A DNA stretch of 30,983 bases from Lachnospiraceae bacterium (GCA_024689605.1 JAILDD010000035.1:1-30983); one strand, 5' to 3'. Positions 1 to 9,266 are shown, counted from the first letter of the stretch. The notes: generated by a model from the letters alone, not told the origin. Made by a program: numbers and translations.

Positions 1-12
1 TGGTACTGAGGC

Positions 13-432
13 TTACTTCTTGTCTTTAGGTCTCTTGGCACCGTACTTTGAACGAGCCTGCTTGCGGTCTGCAACACCTGCTGTATCAAGCGTTCCGCGG
101 ATAATGTGATAACGTGTACCGGGCAGATCCTTTACTCTTCCGCCTCTTACAAGAACCACACTATGCTCCTGAAGGTTGTGACCTTCACCGGGGATGTAGC
201 TTGTTACTTCGATACCGTTTGAAAGACGAACTCTGGCAATCTTACGAAGTGCAGAGTTAGGCTTCTTAGGGGTTGCAGTCTTAACTGCTGTACAAACACC
301 ACGCTTCTGAGGTGAGCTTGTAGCGATCTCCTTCTTGTGAAGAGAGTTAACACCCTTGAGCAGTGCAGGTGCAGTTGACTTCTTAACCGAAGTTTCACGT
401 CCCTTTCTTACTAACTGGTTAAATGTAGGCAT
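13..432 (-). CDS. rpsL: 30S ribosomal protein S12
   Basis: Ribosomal protein S12 of the small-subunit decoding centre, 139 aa, full length. The conserved core is clear: the [11 protein letters not shown] segment and the loop [10 protein letters not shown], whose lysines (E. coli K42/K87 region) are unaltered, as in streptomycin-sensitive S12. The C-terminus is the usual lysine-rich tail. An AAAGGAG ribosome site lies about 10 bases before the ATG. It is the promoter-proximal gene of its transcript; the usual partners rpsG and fusA would lie beyond the window edge, 12 bases past the stop. Identification is secure. Confidence 0.98.
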   Translation of the reverse strand: MPTFNQLVRKGRETSVKKSTAPALLKGVNSLHKKEIATSSPQKRGVCTAVKTATPKKPNSALRKIARVRLSNGIEVTSYIPGEGHNLQEHSVVLVRGGRVKDLPGTRYHIIRGTLDTAGVADRKQARSKYGAKRPKDKK

Positions 433-507
433 TCTGATTCATCTCCTTTCTGACTTAACATAAGCTATGTGCAGACGAAAAAAACACACGTTTGCGCATG
501 CTCGACT

Positions 508-537
508 ATTATACTTTTTACGATAGGGAAATGTCAA
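508..537 (-). promoter_or_regulatory. Sigma-A promoter of rpsL
   Basis: On the minus strand, TTGACA (537..532) and TATAAT (513..508) are separated by 18 bases, both perfect consensus hexamers. Transcription would start near 501, giving a leader of about 68 bases. The leader contains a short ACATA/TATGT hairpin shortly before the ribosome site, but no obvious riboswitch or S-protein binding mimic. Confidence 0.85.
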
Positions 538-553
538 GAACTTTATTGATGTA

Positions 554-640
554 ATCGAGTAGGGCGATGAAATCCCTTTACTCACCCCGCCTTGCGGCAT
601 TCGGCGTAAAACCGGAAATATCCCTGTGCAGCCCGCGCGT
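554..640. repeat. Dispersed repeat, copy A
   Basis: About 85 bases that resemble positions 17949-18020. Shared blocks are ATCGAGTAG at one end and, at the other, TTCGGCGTAAA-CCG followed by a TTTCC/ATCCC segment and GCAGCCC. The middle differs by an indel of roughly 12 bases. Both copies keep a CGCC...GGCG inverted repeat. It sits between the kinase terminator and the rpsL promoter and has no coding potential that I can see. Origin unknown; an intergenic repeat family is the simplest reading. Confidence 0.55.
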
Positions 641-641
641 T

Positions 642-680
642 AAAAACTGCCCGCTACCGGAAGTGCTTCGGGCTGCAGTT
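642..680 (-). terminator. Rho-independent terminator after the hybrid kinase gene
   Basis: On the minus strand the arms at 680-669 and 653-645 pair over 9 bp (AACTGC...CCCG with a 3-base bulge), with an inner GAAG/CTTC hairpin, followed directly by TTTTT. It lies 26 bases past the stop codon of the kinase. Confidence 0.75.
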
Positions 681-705
681 CATTTTTGAGCATTGATGAT
701 GTCAG

Positions 706-3348
706 TTATTTTGCAGATACAACATCCGAGATCAGGCTCTTTAACTTCAAATACTCTTCCACAAAAATCTTATGATTTTCCGCTATGTATTCGGCATCCC
801 CGCTGTGAGCCGCCTCCTCAAGTTTCTGTGCCCTCTCCCCCAGTGCAGTTGCACCGATAGTATAAGAAGTGCTCTTTAAAGAATGTATCCTTACGCAATA
901 GGCTTCTATGTCTCCGTCAGCAAAAAACTTATTTAGGTCTGATACATTCACATCTATAGATTCTGCATACATTCCAAGTATTTCCATATAGTCCTCTGCC
1001 GATTCCAGATAGCCAAGCGCTTTATTTACATCCAGCCCAGCATGCGCCAACCCCTGAAGTTCTGTCGGGATGCCTTCATTATCATCCGTCGCTTCAGATG
1101 AATCAGCCACTCCACTGTCTTCCTTTTTTCCTGTCATGACCGGCTTCTTCACCTTTAGCTTATAAGCCATGGTGTCAGCATCCCCTTTTATTTTTTCCAA
1201 TGGGAGATACCTGATCAGCATATCTTCAAGCTCCTTAGGATCTATAGGCTTGGTTAGATACTCATCAAAACCCGCATGCATATATTCGTCCCGGGCGCCC
1301 GTTATAGCATTTGCCGTAAGACATATATAGGGTGTCTCCATATTTGGATAGCAGGTATTGCTTTTTAGTTCTTTAAGAACTTCAACACCATCTTTTCCCG
1401 GCATCATATGGTCCAGAAAAATAATGTCGTATCTCTTGCCCAGTATAAGCTTTATGGCTTCATCGCCATCGGAAGCCGTATCAATCTTCACCTGCGTCTG
1501 CTTCAACAGCCTGGTAAACACCATAAGGTTCATCTTGTTGTCATCTACTACCAGAATTTCCGCATCCGGGGCTTCAAACCTCTGCTTATACTCTTTCAGT
1601 TCTTCTACACTCTTCTTTCGTGTTTCTTCAAAATTGCCCAACAGCTCCCACTTTACAACAGTCTGCTTTAGGGAAAAGCTGAATTCCGATCCGGCACCGT
1701 AGATGCTGTTTACTTCCAGGGTACTTCCCATCATTTCAAGAAGGCCCTTGGTAATGCTCATCCCCAATCCAGTTCCTTCTATGTTTCTGTTGCGAGTTTC
1801 CTCTATACGGTCAAATTTCGAGAAAAGTTTCTGCATATCCTCAGGCTTAATACCTATGCCCGTATCCTTGACGGACACCCTGAGCATTACGCTGTCAGGC
1901 TCCGCCGGAATCTTATCATAGGAAACACGGAAGGACACGCTTCCCCTTTCCGTATATTTTGCGGCATTGGTGAGAATGTTGGTTATTATCTGCTTAATCC
2001 TGATTTCATCGCCATGAAGGAGCTTGGGTGTATTCTCATCAAAATCCAGGATCAGCTTCAGATCCTTAGCATCAAGACGAATCTTTATCATGTTGACAAG
2101 GTCATTAAGCGTAGACGAAAGGTCATAGTCCACAGGGATTATCTGCATCTTCCCTTCTTCTATCTTTGAGAAATCCAGTATATCGTTCACGATGCCTAAA
2201 AGTGTATTTCCTGCAGTCTTTATATTCTGCGAATATGTAATTATGTCCTCCTCAGAGCTCTCACGCAGTACCATTTCATTCATGCCCAAAATCGCATTGA
2301 TAGGTGTCCGAATTTCATGAGACATATTGGAAAGGAATGATGATTTTGCCTCATTAGCAGCCACTGCCCTTTCTGATATTGCTATCAGGCGTTCCCTCCT
2401 GGCGGTCATGCGTCTTACCACAACAGCCAATGATATAGCCGCTATCATAAGATAGACAAATATGAGCATCATGGTAAACGGCAGTTCCCGGTTAACTTCT
2501 TCCTTTTCCTGCACCACCAATAGGTTATAGTTGTCTATCTGCTGCATTGCGCAGTAGGAAGCCTTGTGGTCTACCTTGGCAGAAAAATGCTTTATGCTCT
2601 CGTCACTGATACCGCTTGTGTCTATTCCGAGATCCAGCAGCCTTTTCCCCACATGGCGGTTCACTGTGGCCCCCAGTATCTCCTGGGTCTCTGCGTCCGC
2701 AATAAGTATATTTACACCCTCATAAGCGGGTATGTTGTTGACTACTTCTGATACGGCATTGCTCTGCATTTCTTCTATCAGACGCCTCGGTTCTATGCCT
2801 ATCTGTATCATACGGGTACCGCTGTCATTCCAGCATATGGCATACATCATCGGCTTGCTTTCAGCCGTATTCGGGGTAACATCCTGGCACATGGAGAGAG
2901 CCTTGTTTGTAAGCATGGGCTTGAAATAAGCCATCTGATCGCCGGAATCAAAAGTATATCCGTAATAGGCCGGAACCGTACCACTGTATATCTCACCATC
3001 CTCTGTAAAAAGATGGATCTCGTCTATGGACATAAGTTTGGCAAGCCTTATCTGTTCCGCAATATCATACTCTGTTTCGGGTATATTATCGATAACGTAG
3101 GCGACAGCCTTTGCTTTTGAAGTGTAGCTTTCTTTTAATGAATCCGTGAGTGACTGTTCCTTACGCGCATTTGCATCAAGCACATTCCGCACCTGATCGA
3201 TCAGCAGGTCCGAAGCTTGATATGCCTGTTCCCTTTTACTTCTGTTCATGGTTACATACACAATAAAAAGCATCAGCAGGATGACACCTGCCGCAAACAT
3301 CCACATGAACCAGACGCCGCTCTTCTTATTCTTTGTTGTATTATCCAT
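706..3348 (-). CDS. Membrane hybrid sensor histidine kinase with receiver and Hpt domains
   Basis: About 880 aa. Domain order: N-terminal membrane helix (about residues 12-34), an extracytoplasmic sensor region of about 260 residues that looks Cache-like, a second membrane helix (about 300-322), HisKA with phospho-acceptor His344 in MSHEIRTP, HATPase_c (KDTGIGI, GTGLGMSI), a receiver with phospho-acceptor Asp646 in IIFLDHMMPG, and a C-terminal Hpt domain with His822 in RIHSLKSTS. It therefore holds a full His-Asp-His relay; an output response regulator is not adjacent. I place the start at the ATG at 3348, with AAGGGG five bases upstream, rather than nine codons earlier. It follows the metallo-hydrolase gene by 53 bases and may share its transcript. 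The ligand is unknown. It is a paralogue of the kinase at the right window edge, which lacks Hpt in the visible part. Confidence 0.93.
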   Translation of the reverse strand: MDNTTKNKKSGVWFMWMFAAGVILLMLFIVYVTMNRSKREQAYQASDLLIDQVRNVLDANARKEQSLTDSLKESYTSKAKAVAYVIDNIPETEYDIAEQIRLAKLMSIDEIHLFTEDGEIYSGTVPAYYGYTFDSGDQMAYFKPMLTNKALSMCQDVTPNTAESKPMMYAICWNDSGTRMIQIGIEPRRLIEEMQSNAVSEVVNNIPAYEGVNILIADAETQEILGATVNRHVGKRLLDLGIDTSGISDESIKHFSAKVDHKASYCAMQQIDNYNLLVVQEKEEVNRELPFTMMLIFVYLMIAAISLAVVVRRMTARRERLIAISERAVAANEAKSSFLSNMSHEIRTPINAILGMNEMVLRESSEEDIITYSQNIKTAGNTLLGIVNDILDFSKIEEGKMQIIPVDYDLSSTLNDLVNMIKIRLDAKDLKLILDFDENTPKLLHGDEIRIKQIITNILTNAAKYTERGSVSFRVSYDKIPAEPDSVMLRVSVKDTGIGIKPEDMQKLFSKFDRIEETRNRNIEGTGLGMSITKGLLEMMGSTLEVNSIYGAGSEFSFSLKQTVVKWELLGNFEETRKKSVEELKEYKQRFEAPDAEILVVDDNKMNLMVFTRLLKQTQVKIDTASDGDEAIKLILGKRYDIIFLDHMMPGKDGVEVLKELKSNTCYPNMETPYICLTANAITGARDEYMHAGFDEYLTKPIDPKELEDMLIRYLPLEKIKGDADTMAYKLKVKKPVMTGKKEDSGVADSSEATDDNEGIPTELQGLAHAGLDVNKALGYLESAEDYMEILGMYAESIDVNVSDLNKFFADGDIEAYCVRIHSLKSTSYTIGATALGERAQKLEEAAHSGDAEYIAENHKIFVEEYLKLKSLISDVVSAK

Positions 3349-3401
3349 AAGTCCCCTTACATAACAGCAGATCAACCATTACTGCAGCCGGATTACCAGA
3401 C

Positions 3402-4037
3402 TCATCTTATCAGTATCTCAGCCTTTACAGGCGGCTTAACATGTGCCGCAAATATTTCGCCATCCTCAGGCTTGCCCGCTATCTCGCCATAGTGAACCGG
3501 AACCGCAACTTTGGGCTGCATCCTGTTCACCAATTCTGCAGCTTTTACTGCGTCCATCGTATAAAATCCTCCGGCAGGCACCAGCGCAACATCACATTTT
3601 ACTGATTCAGCTTCTTTGATAGCATCAATATCGCCGGCAATATAGATTCTTTGTCCGCTATCCTCTATAACATAACCTACCCAGCCGGCACCCTTAGGAT
3701 GAAAAGGCTTAAGAATATTGTACATAGGAACGGTTTCTATCTTAAGGCCCCCTATATCATAGCTTTTTCCGGGTGTAACCGTCTCAATCCCTGATACCTG
3801 TCCGGATAAAACATCTGCTTTGCCGGCCATCTTCTCCGGAACCACAAGAATCGTGTTCTCACAGGCCGCTTTCTCTATATCCTCAGGTGAAAAATGGTCG
3901 TAATGGTCGTGGGTAACCAGGATATATGCAGCATCCTTAGGTGTTTCCTCCATGCCAAAGGGATCTATATATATCATACCCCTTTCGGATTCGATACGTA
4001 TGCTGTTATGTTTAAAAACTCTGATATTATCAGTCAT
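3402..4037 (-). CDS. MBL-fold metal-dependent hydrolase
   Basis: 211 aa, soluble. The N-terminal half has the metallo-beta-lactamase signature THDHYDH (His43, Asp44, His45, Asp47, His48), followed by the family's later metal ligands in AGDID and PVHYGE. The layout resembles the small UPF0173 / L-ascorbate-6-phosphate-lactonase-like branch, but the substrate cannot be told from sequence. The start is the ATG at 4037, with AGGTG upstream; this leaves only one base between it and the stop of the zinc-ribbon gene, so the two are probably translationally coupled. The longer reading frame beginning 27 bases earlier would overlap that gene and has no better ribosome site. Confidence 0.85.
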   Translation of the reverse strand: MTDNIRVFKHNSIRIESERGMIYIDPFGMEETPKDAAYILVTHDHYDHFSPEDIEKAACENTILVVPEKMAGKADVLSGQVSGIETVTPGKSYDIGGLKIETVPMYNILKPFHPKGAGWVGYVIEDSGQRIYIAGDIDAIKEAESVKCDVALVPAGGFYTMDAVKAAELVNRMQPKVAVPVHYGEIAGKPEDGEIFAAHVKPPVKAEILIR

Positions 4038-4038
4038 A

Positions 4039-4329
4039 TCACACCTGTCTTGCATTAGCCACATTCTCTTCCCCCTGCACCCTTACAAGAAGGCTGTCGC
4101 AATAAGGACAGACCCGTAGTGAATCTGTATTAGGCGCAGTACAGTTAGGACATACAGCCAGTACCACCTCCGGCTTCGGCTTGTTGCGGATCTTTGCGAT
4201 TTCCTTTTCCTTGTTGATCTCGATGGCAGACGTAACCGCCCCGGATACTGCAGAACTAACAGCTGAACTTACAGCATCAGATACTGCATGTGAAACGGCA
4301 TTTCCTATCATATTTCCAAGTAAGCCCAT
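4039..4329 (-). CDS. Small zinc-ribbon protein with an Ala/Val/Ser-rich amphipathic repeat
   Basis: 96 aa from the ATG at 4329, which has a GGGGAGG ribosome site 6-7 bases upstream. Residues 8-40 are a run of AVSxAVSS-type tetrads that would form a long helix with one small-hydrophobic face. A charged segment (EINKEKEIAKIRNKPKPE) follows, then a CPNC-x11-CPYC zinc ribbon. There is no signal peptide. Proteins of this layout are common in Firmicutes and mostly uncharacterised; membrane or self-association through the repeat is a guess. The downstream hydrolase starts one base past its stop. Confidence 0.75.
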   Translation of the reverse strand: MGLLGNMIGNAVSHAVSDAVSSAVSSAVSGAVTSAIEINKEKEIAKIRNKPKPEVVLAVCPNCTAPNTDSLRVCPYCDSLLVRVQGEENVANARQV

Positions 4330-4425
4330 ACTAAACCTCCCCTTACACCACACATCTCATATTCATAAAACGGACAGCACAAAATCCGTCCCCATTGGGT
4401 GCATTTTCAGTTACTAATATAACAA

Positions 4426-4452
4426 AAAACCTGCAGTAAAACCACAGGTTTT
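4426..4452 (-). terminator. Terminator after the hydrogenase-chemoreceptor gene
   Basis: An 8-bp perfect stem AAAACCTG/CAGGTTTT with an 11-base loop; on the minus strand it runs into TTTTTTG. The opposite strand also ends in a T-rich stretch, so it may work in both directions. It lies about 30 bases past the stop codon. Confidence 0.75.
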
Positions 4453-4480
4453 GTATTTTACAAAAATAAGCAGCAAATTA

Positions 4481-6415
4481 TCAGAATGAATCAAGAAGCT
4501 GTTTAAGAGATGCCTCCACATCTTCCGTAACATCATTCATCGCACTTATTGAATCTGCAGTTTCTTTTGAAGATGCCACCAGATTCTCTGACCTGGAATT
4601 AACATTTTTCACAATCTCGGCAAGTTTGTCAGACTCTTCTATCAGCTTATTTATAGCTTCTTTTATATCCTGATTGTTCTTGTTTGAATCATTTGCCGTA
4701 ACCTTAGAATTCTCAGCAAGGGTTTTGATCTCACTGGCAACTACCGCAAACCCTCTTCCCGCTTCACCCGCCCGGGCTGCCTCTATGGACGCATTGAGTG
4801 CCAGAAGGTTGGTCTGGTTTGATATAGCTATGACATTACTGTTATTTGACTCAAGCTTTTCAAGATATCCTTCCACAGACGAAAGAACCGTCCGAAGATT
4901 CTCCGCAAACTCCTCAACTTCAGCCATATGTTCGGAAATCTTATCAGTCTGCTGCGCATTGTCCTCACTTATCTGTTTTATCTGCTCTATTGAACTGAGG
5001 ATGTTGTTGAAATTCTCATTAATACCGGCACCCAGGCTGTCCTTCTTTTCTATCAGTTCATCACGGGCTGCCTGTACCTCATTGCTGAGTTCAACCGCCC
5101 TGTCTTTTTCTTCATAGGCCCTGTCTTTTATATAATGGACACAATTGAGACGGTGGCTGAAGCCGTTTGCAATTGCCACAGTCATCTCACGACAGGAATC
5201 ATAGCCGCAGCATCCGCAGTCAATGTGCCGTTTTTCCTCAGTATCCTTTTTCATTTCCATAAAGATCTTTTCGATTTCTGCCTCGGAAGGGATCCTGTAT
5301 GCACACTCTTTGCTTCTGTCTGTATATTTTCTCAGAAAATCCTTCAGATCAAGCCCTGCAAACTGTCTGTTTAAAGCTGCAAGCCTCTTTTCAGGAGTAA
5401 GCTCCCTTCCCCATGCAGAAATTTTAGAATGTTTCTTGCTGGCAGCCTTTACCTTCTGGATTGCAGCAAATACTTCTTCATCCTTTGTCTTACGGCTGTC
5501 CACACCGGTACCGTACAGACACCCATTGGTACAGTTCAAAGCATCGACAAAAAGATACCCTGTTCTGCCATTCTTAAGCTTATCTTTATTATGCTTAAGA
5601 TACTCGTACATATGGTGCTCGCCTTCCATCTGACGGACAAGGACGTCTTCTCCCAAAAGCCAGTATACATTCTCCTTTAATCCGCCCGGCATGGGATAAA
5701 TAGATCCGAGGCCGTATTCGATCTCATCGGTATACGGCTGCGCCCCGCTTACATTGTGGGACTTTAAATAAGCAACAAGTTTTGAGAAGGTAAGGTTGTA
5801 GGAAACATAACCATGATTATTTGGATCATCTATCTCATTCTTTTTGGCTATACAAGGGCTTATAAATGCCAGCTTGTCATTTATCTTAAGATATTTCTTT
5901 GCATATATAGCTGTACACATCATAGGGCTCTGCACCGGCATAAGCTTCGGAAGCAGTTCGGGCGTATATTTTTCGATATAACCCACAACCGCAGGACAGG
6001 GCTGGGATATTCCGCCGTAAAACTTGTTCTCTGTTATATATTTGATATAGGCCCATGTCGTAATATCAGCACCGAAGGAAACACTGATAAAACGGTTAAC
6101 CCCCAGTTTCTTCAGCATACCAAGGTATGACTCATATTCACGGGGATAATTTGCAAGAAATGCAGGTGCGATTATCACAGATATCTTCTGCCCTTTGGAA
6201 AGTTCCTCAAAAAATCTGTCCACATCATCTTCATACTCTCTCGCACCATGTTCGCAGGCATCAAGACAGGCACCGCAGGCGATACACTTCTTCGGATCAA
6301 CTTCTATAATGTTTACCCTGTCTTTTTCGACCGCCACATTCGCGCCCATACAGCTGCACGCACGGATGCACTTATTACAGCCTACACAGTTACTGTTTGT
6401 TTGTATCAAACCCAT
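4481..6415 (-). CDS. [FeFe]-hydrogenase-like sensor fused to a methyl-accepting chemotaxis signalling domain
   Basis: 644 aa, no membrane segments, hence cytosolic. Residues 10-57 hold two 4Fe-4S ferredoxin motifs (C10/13/16/20 and C44/47/50/54). Residues about 75-345 match the [FeFe]-hydrogenase large-subunit C-terminal domain: the L1-like QPCPAVV (Cys140), L2-like SPCIAKKNE (Cys188) and L3-like NCTNGC (Cys295, Cys299) supply the four cysteines expected for the H-cluster cubane. The extra cysteine that catalytic enzymes carry in TSCCP for proton transfer is a proline here, as in sensory-type members. A further Fe-S motif follows (C400, C403, C408, C425), then a coiled coil, then an MCP signalling domain with the hairpin tip [20 protein letters not shown] (about 530-560). 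GGAGGTG precedes the ATG by 6 bases. It lies alone between terminators. The likely role is sensing redox state or H2 and signalling to CheA/CheW; this is inferred from domains. Confidence 0.92.
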   Translation of the reverse strand: MGLIQTNSNCVGCNKCIRACSCMGANVAVEKDRVNIIEVDPKKCIACGACLDACEHGAREYEDDVDRFFEELSKGQKISVIIAPAFLANYPREYESYLGMLKKLGVNRFISVSFGADITTWAYIKYITENKFYGGISQPCPAVVGYIEKYTPELLPKLMPVQSPMMCTAIYAKKYLKINDKLAFISPCIAKKNEIDDPNNHGYVSYNLTFSKLVAYLKSHNVSGAQPYTDEIEYGLGSIYPMPGGLKENVYWLLGEDVLVRQMEGEHHMYEYLKHNKDKLKNGRTGYLFVDALNCTNGCLYGTGVDSRKTKDEEVFAAIQKVKAASKKHSKISAWGRELTPEKRLAALNRQFAGLDLKDFLRKYTDRSKECAYRIPSEAEIEKIFMEMKKDTEEKRHIDCGCCGYDSCREMTVAIANGFSHRLNCVHYIKDRAYEEKDRAVELSNEVQAARDELIEKKDSLGAGINENFNNILSSIEQIKQISEDNAQQTDKISEHMAEVEEFAENLRTVLSSVEGYLEKLESNNSNVIAISNQTNLLALNASIEAARAGEAGRGFAVVASEIKTLAENSKVTANDSNKNNQDIKEAINKLIEESDKLAEIVKNVNSRSENLVASSKETADSISAMNDVTEDVEASLKQLLDSF

Positions 6416-6506
6416 TTCGCCACCTCCGGTGTAATAATTTAAATCTCCCCTGCAGGATCCACTACTATTTTTCCAGATGGTCTGCTTATATATGGCTATT
6501 GTAAAA

Positions 6507-6531
6507 CTGCCGTCCTGTCACAGGACGGCAG
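6507..6531 (-). terminator. Terminator of rny
   Basis: Perfect 11-bp stem CTGCCGTCCTG/CAGGACGGCAG with a 3-base loop, followed on the minus strand by TTTTAC. It lies 28 bases past the rny stop. The T-run is short but the stem is very stable. Confidence 0.85.
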
Positions 6532-6558
6532 CTTTGTACTATATTATATCAAAACAAA

Positions 6559-8118
6559 TTATTTTGCGTAATCCACAACTCTGGATTCTCTGATGACATT
6601 TACCTTTATCATGCCGGGATACTGCATCTCTGCTTCCACTTTCTTGGAAATATCCCTTGCAAGTATAACCATGTCATCATCGGATACCTGATCAGGAACA
6701 ACCATGACCCTGATCTCCCTGCCGGCCTGTATTGCAAAGGTCTTCTCAACCCCTTCAAATGAATTTGAAATTTCCTCAAGCTGTGTAAGCCTGTTGGTAT
6801 ATGTTCCCAGAGTCTCTCTTCTTGCCCCCGGTCTTGCAGCGGATATGGCATCAGCGGCCTGCACCAGAACGGCAACAAGCGACTGCGGCTCCACATCACC
6901 GTGGTGTGCCTCTACCGCATTTATTACCACACGGGATTCCTTATACTTCTTGCAAAGCTCTACGCCTAGCTGTACATGTGAACCGTCCATATCATGGTCC
7001 ACTGCCTTACCTATATCATGCAGAATACCTGCCCTCTTGGCAGTGCGGACATCAAGCCCCAGTTCAGCAGCCAGGAGACCTGCCAGCTGTGACACCTCTA
7101 TTGAATGCTTAAGCGCATTCTGGCCGAAGCTAGTTCTGAATTTCAGCCTTCCAAGAAGCTTTACCACCTCGGGATGAAGTCCGTGAACACCGCACTCAAG
7201 TACTGCAGCCTCACCTTCTTCCTTCATTACGGCATCAACTTCCCTGCGGGCCTTTTCAACCATCTCCTCGATCCTTGCAGGATGGATACGTCCATCAACT
7301 ACAAGGCGTTCTATTGCGATACGTGCCACTTCGCGCCTTATAGGATCAAATCCTGAAAGAACCACCGCCTCAGGTGTATCATCCACGATAAGCTCTACAC
7401 CTGTCATAGTCTCAAGAGTGCGGATATTCCTACCCTCTCGTCCTATGATTCTTCCCTTCATTTCGTCATTAGGAAGTTGTACTACAGAAATGGTAGATTC
7501 GGACACATGGTCAGCTGCACATCTCTGTATCGCTGTGACAACATATTCCTTTGCTTTCTTATCTGCCTCTTCCTTAGCCTGTACCTCAGCCTCCTTGATC
7601 TTCATGGCGATTTCATGCTTAACTTCTTCTTCAACCGTCTGAATAACAAGTTCCTTTGCCTGGTCAGATGTCAGTCCAGATATCCTCTCAAGCTCTGTCA
7701 GTCTCTGGGCACTAAGCTTGTCAACTTCTTCCTTCTTTTTGTTGAGATTTTCCTCTCTCTGCGCTAAACTCTGCTCTCTGCGCTCAATTGCATCAGTCTT
7801 TTTATCGATGTTCTCTTCCTTCTGCTGTATACGTCTCTCGGAACGGCTTATCTCATTTCTACGTTCCTTAAGCTCTTTATCAAGCTCGCTCTTAGCCCTG
7901 ATCGTCTCTTCTTTTACCTCGATCATGCTCTCGCGCTTCTTTTCTTCAGCAGTTTTCAGAGCCTCATCAATTATCTGTCTTGCCTTCGCATCCGCATTTC
8001 CTAATTTTCCCTCAACCTCTTTTCTGTATTTATTAACAGAAACCTTGGCCGTTACCGGAATAGCTATTGCGAGGGTGACTACTACTGCAATGAGTGCGGC
8101 GATTATCATCCCCGTCAT
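6559..8118 (-). CDS. rny: Ribonuclease Y
   Basis: Membrane-anchored endoribonuclease that initiates mRNA decay in Firmicutes. About 519 aa from the ATG at 8118, matching the usual family length of about 520. Order: N-terminal membrane helix (about residues 2-24), a long charged coiled coil (about 30-190), a KH RNA-binding domain with [12 protein letters not shown], and an HD catalytic domain with LHDIGKA and EAHHGD. The frame also opens at a TTG eight codons earlier, but the AAGGAGG ribosome site lies inside that stretch, 11 bases before the ATG, so the ATG is preferred. That ribosome site is part of a near-palindrome AGGAGGACTCCT. The gene is monocistronic here, with its own promoter and terminator. 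Confidence 0.96.
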   Translation of the reverse strand: MTGMIIAALIAVVVTLAIAIPVTAKVSVNKYRKEVEGKLGNADAKARQIIDEALKTAEEKKRESMIEVKEETIRAKSELDKELKERRNEISRSERRIQQKEENIDKKTDAIERREQSLAQREENLNKKKEEVDKLSAQRLTELERISGLTSDQAKELVIQTVEEEVKHEIAMKIKEAEVQAKEEADKKAKEYVVTAIQRCAADHVSESTISVVQLPNDEMKGRIIGREGRNIRTLETMTGVELIVDDTPEAVVLSGFDPIRREVARIAIERLVVDGRIHPARIEEMVEKARREVDAVMKEEGEAAVLECGVHGLHPEVVKLLGRLKFRTSFGQNALKHSIEVSQLAGLLAAELGLDVRTAKRAGILHDIGKAVDHDMDGSHVQLGVELCKKYKESRVVINAVEAHHGDVEPQSLVAVLVQAADAISAARPGARRETLGTYTNRLTQLEEISNSFEGVEKTFAIQAGREIRVMVVPDQVSDDDMVILARDISKKVEAEMQYPGMIKVNVIRESRVVDYAK

Positions 8119-8231
8119 TGTACAGGAGTCCTCCTTGGTCAAATTTGTATTGTGTGAGATATCTTAAAGCTTTGTTGTTACAGCACAGAACAATCTCGCC
8201 ATTAGGATATACAACGCCACAATTAGCACTT

Positions 8232-8261
8232 ATTATACCTTTTTTAGGAATGTTATGTCAA
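8232..8261 (-). promoter_or_regulatory. Sigma-A promoter of rny
   Basis: TTGACA (8261..8256) and TATAAT (8237..8232), 18-base spacer, minus strand. Transcription would begin near 8225, leaving a leader of about 105 bases before the rny ATG. The leader can fold: GAGA and TCTC flank a TTGTT/AACAA hairpin. Whether this matters for rny expression is unknown. Confidence 0.85.
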
Positions 8262-8320
8262 TGACCTTGATTTGACGAAAAATAATACAATACACTTTTT
8301 CAAACGATTATAAATAGAAA

Positions 8321-8552
8321 TCCCGACAGCTGTTTTGCAGTATCAACGCCCTGTATCATCGCACGCAAAACCGGATGATCAATATAAGCAAATTCATCAT
8401 AAGCAGTTTTCTGTTTTCAATATTCAATTTTTTAAAATTTGATCATCTACTGTCGGGAATGACCCAGTCTTTTCATCGATGAAAAGACTACGAGCCCTGA
8501 CCGGAGCGAACGCCCCATTGATCGTGCCAGAGAAACTAATGTCTCCGGGCAC
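8321..8552 (-). ncRNA. Candidate structured RNA between recX and rny (family not recognised)
   Basis: This stretch, lying between the recX stop and the rny promoter, contains five strong inverted repeats. Positions 8321-8458 form a compact three-way junction: outer helix TCCCGACAG/CTGTCGGGA (9 bp), inner helices GTTTTGC/GCAAAAC (8332-8338 with 8365-8371) and GATGATCAA/TTGATCATC (8374-8382 with 8439-8447), joined by exactly two bases at each junction. Beside it lie a perfect 24-base palindrome at 8466-8489, a GGGGC-GTTC-GCTCC hairpin at 8503-8516, and a hairpin at 8524-8552 (GTGCC/GGCAC outer stem). The minus strand is favoured because flanking genes read that way and the outer helix is followed there by TTTCTATTT. 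I see no clear promoter; it could be cut from recA-recX mRNA. A mobile palindromic element is the main alternative. Confidence 0.5.
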
Positions 8553-8577
8553 AATAGACCAGCATTTTATTAAAATC

Positions 8578-8589
8578 AGGATATATCCT
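8578..8589. repeat. Perfect 12-base palindrome at the recX stop
   Basis: AGGATATATCCT is a perfect palindrome that starts at the last base of the recX stop codon. It could be a minor hairpin or protein site; its location at the head of the structured gap is the only reason to note it. Confidence 0.5.
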
Positions 8590-9266
8590 TAATACAGATT
8601 TGCCGGATAGTCTTTGTTTTCGCGCATATCTCTGATCGTTCTGTTAATATCCATAAAGCAATACCCCTTACCCATAAGGTAAGTTACCTGCCTGTTATAC
8701 TCCTTATTATCTGCTGTCAACGGATCAAATCGTCTCTTTTCCAGCAGCCTTCGTATCTTATCACTCTCATCATAACAGCCATCATTATAAGACACTGCGG
8801 AGGCGGTCCGATCCCCGCAAATCTGTTCAACAGCCTCAGCCGCCACCTCGGGCGATACACCTTTTCGGATCAATGCCTGCATTACGGCTTTTTTGCTTTT
8901 CCTGTCGATATAACAGTCAGCATATCGCAGGGCATAGTCCATATCATCCGCAAACCCCTGTTTTTTTAACTGCTCAATTGCCGCATCTATCACTGTCGGA
9001 GGATAATCACCCTGTCTTAATCTGTCTCTTAGTTCCCGTTCCGTATAATCCCTGCTTTCTATCAGATGATAAAGCCGCAAAAGAGCCCTTTTCACAAGAA
9101 CTTCCGAACAGATTTCGGTCAAAACATCAGCTGAAATCTCTTTTCCCTCACGGATATCATATTTTTTCAATTCTTTCCTGTAAAGAGCAAAGGCCGGATA
9201 CGAACCTTCGTCTAAAAAGATTTCGTACCGGCCCTTTCCTACAGGCTTTATGCCTGTTATGATCAT
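8589..9266 (-). CDS. recX: Regulatory protein RecX
   Basis: 225 aa, slightly longer than the common 150-220 aa range but within what Firmicutes show. RecX binds the RecA filament and modulates recombinase activity. The three-helix repeats typical of RecX are visible: [22 protein letters not shown], then [19 protein letters not shown], then a divergent C-terminal repeat ending in [14 protein letters not shown]. Its ATG overlaps the recA stop by four bases (ATGA), so the two are translationally coupled and it falls under the same SOS promoter. The call rests on both sequence pattern and context. Confidence 0.92.
   Translation of the reverse strand: MIITGIKPVGKGRYEIFLDEGSYPAFALYRKELKKYDIREGKEISADVLTEICSEVLVKRALLRLYHLIESRDYTERELRDRLRQGDYPPTVIDAAIEQLKKQGFADDMDYALRYADCYIDRKSKKAVMQALIRKGVSPEVAAEAVEQICGDRTASAVSYNDGCYDESDKIRRLLEKRRFDPLTADNKEYNRQVTYLMGKGYCFMDINRTIRDMRENKDYPANLY

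Noticed and set aside
8445..8470. FMN riboswitch resemblance (GGGTCATTCCCGACAGTAG)
   Set aside because: The conserved core elements of that riboswitch, such as the GGCGGT segment, are missing and the neighbouring genes are not riboflavin-related.
8321..8590. Short protein-like frames in the recX-rny gap (about 40 aa on the minus strand opening at a GTG near 8553, about 35 aa downstream in another frame, and 36 aa on the plus strand)
   Set aside because: They are in different frames, broken by stops, have no ribosome sites, and run straight through perfect inverted repeats that fit RNA structure better. A decayed gene remains possible but is not supported.
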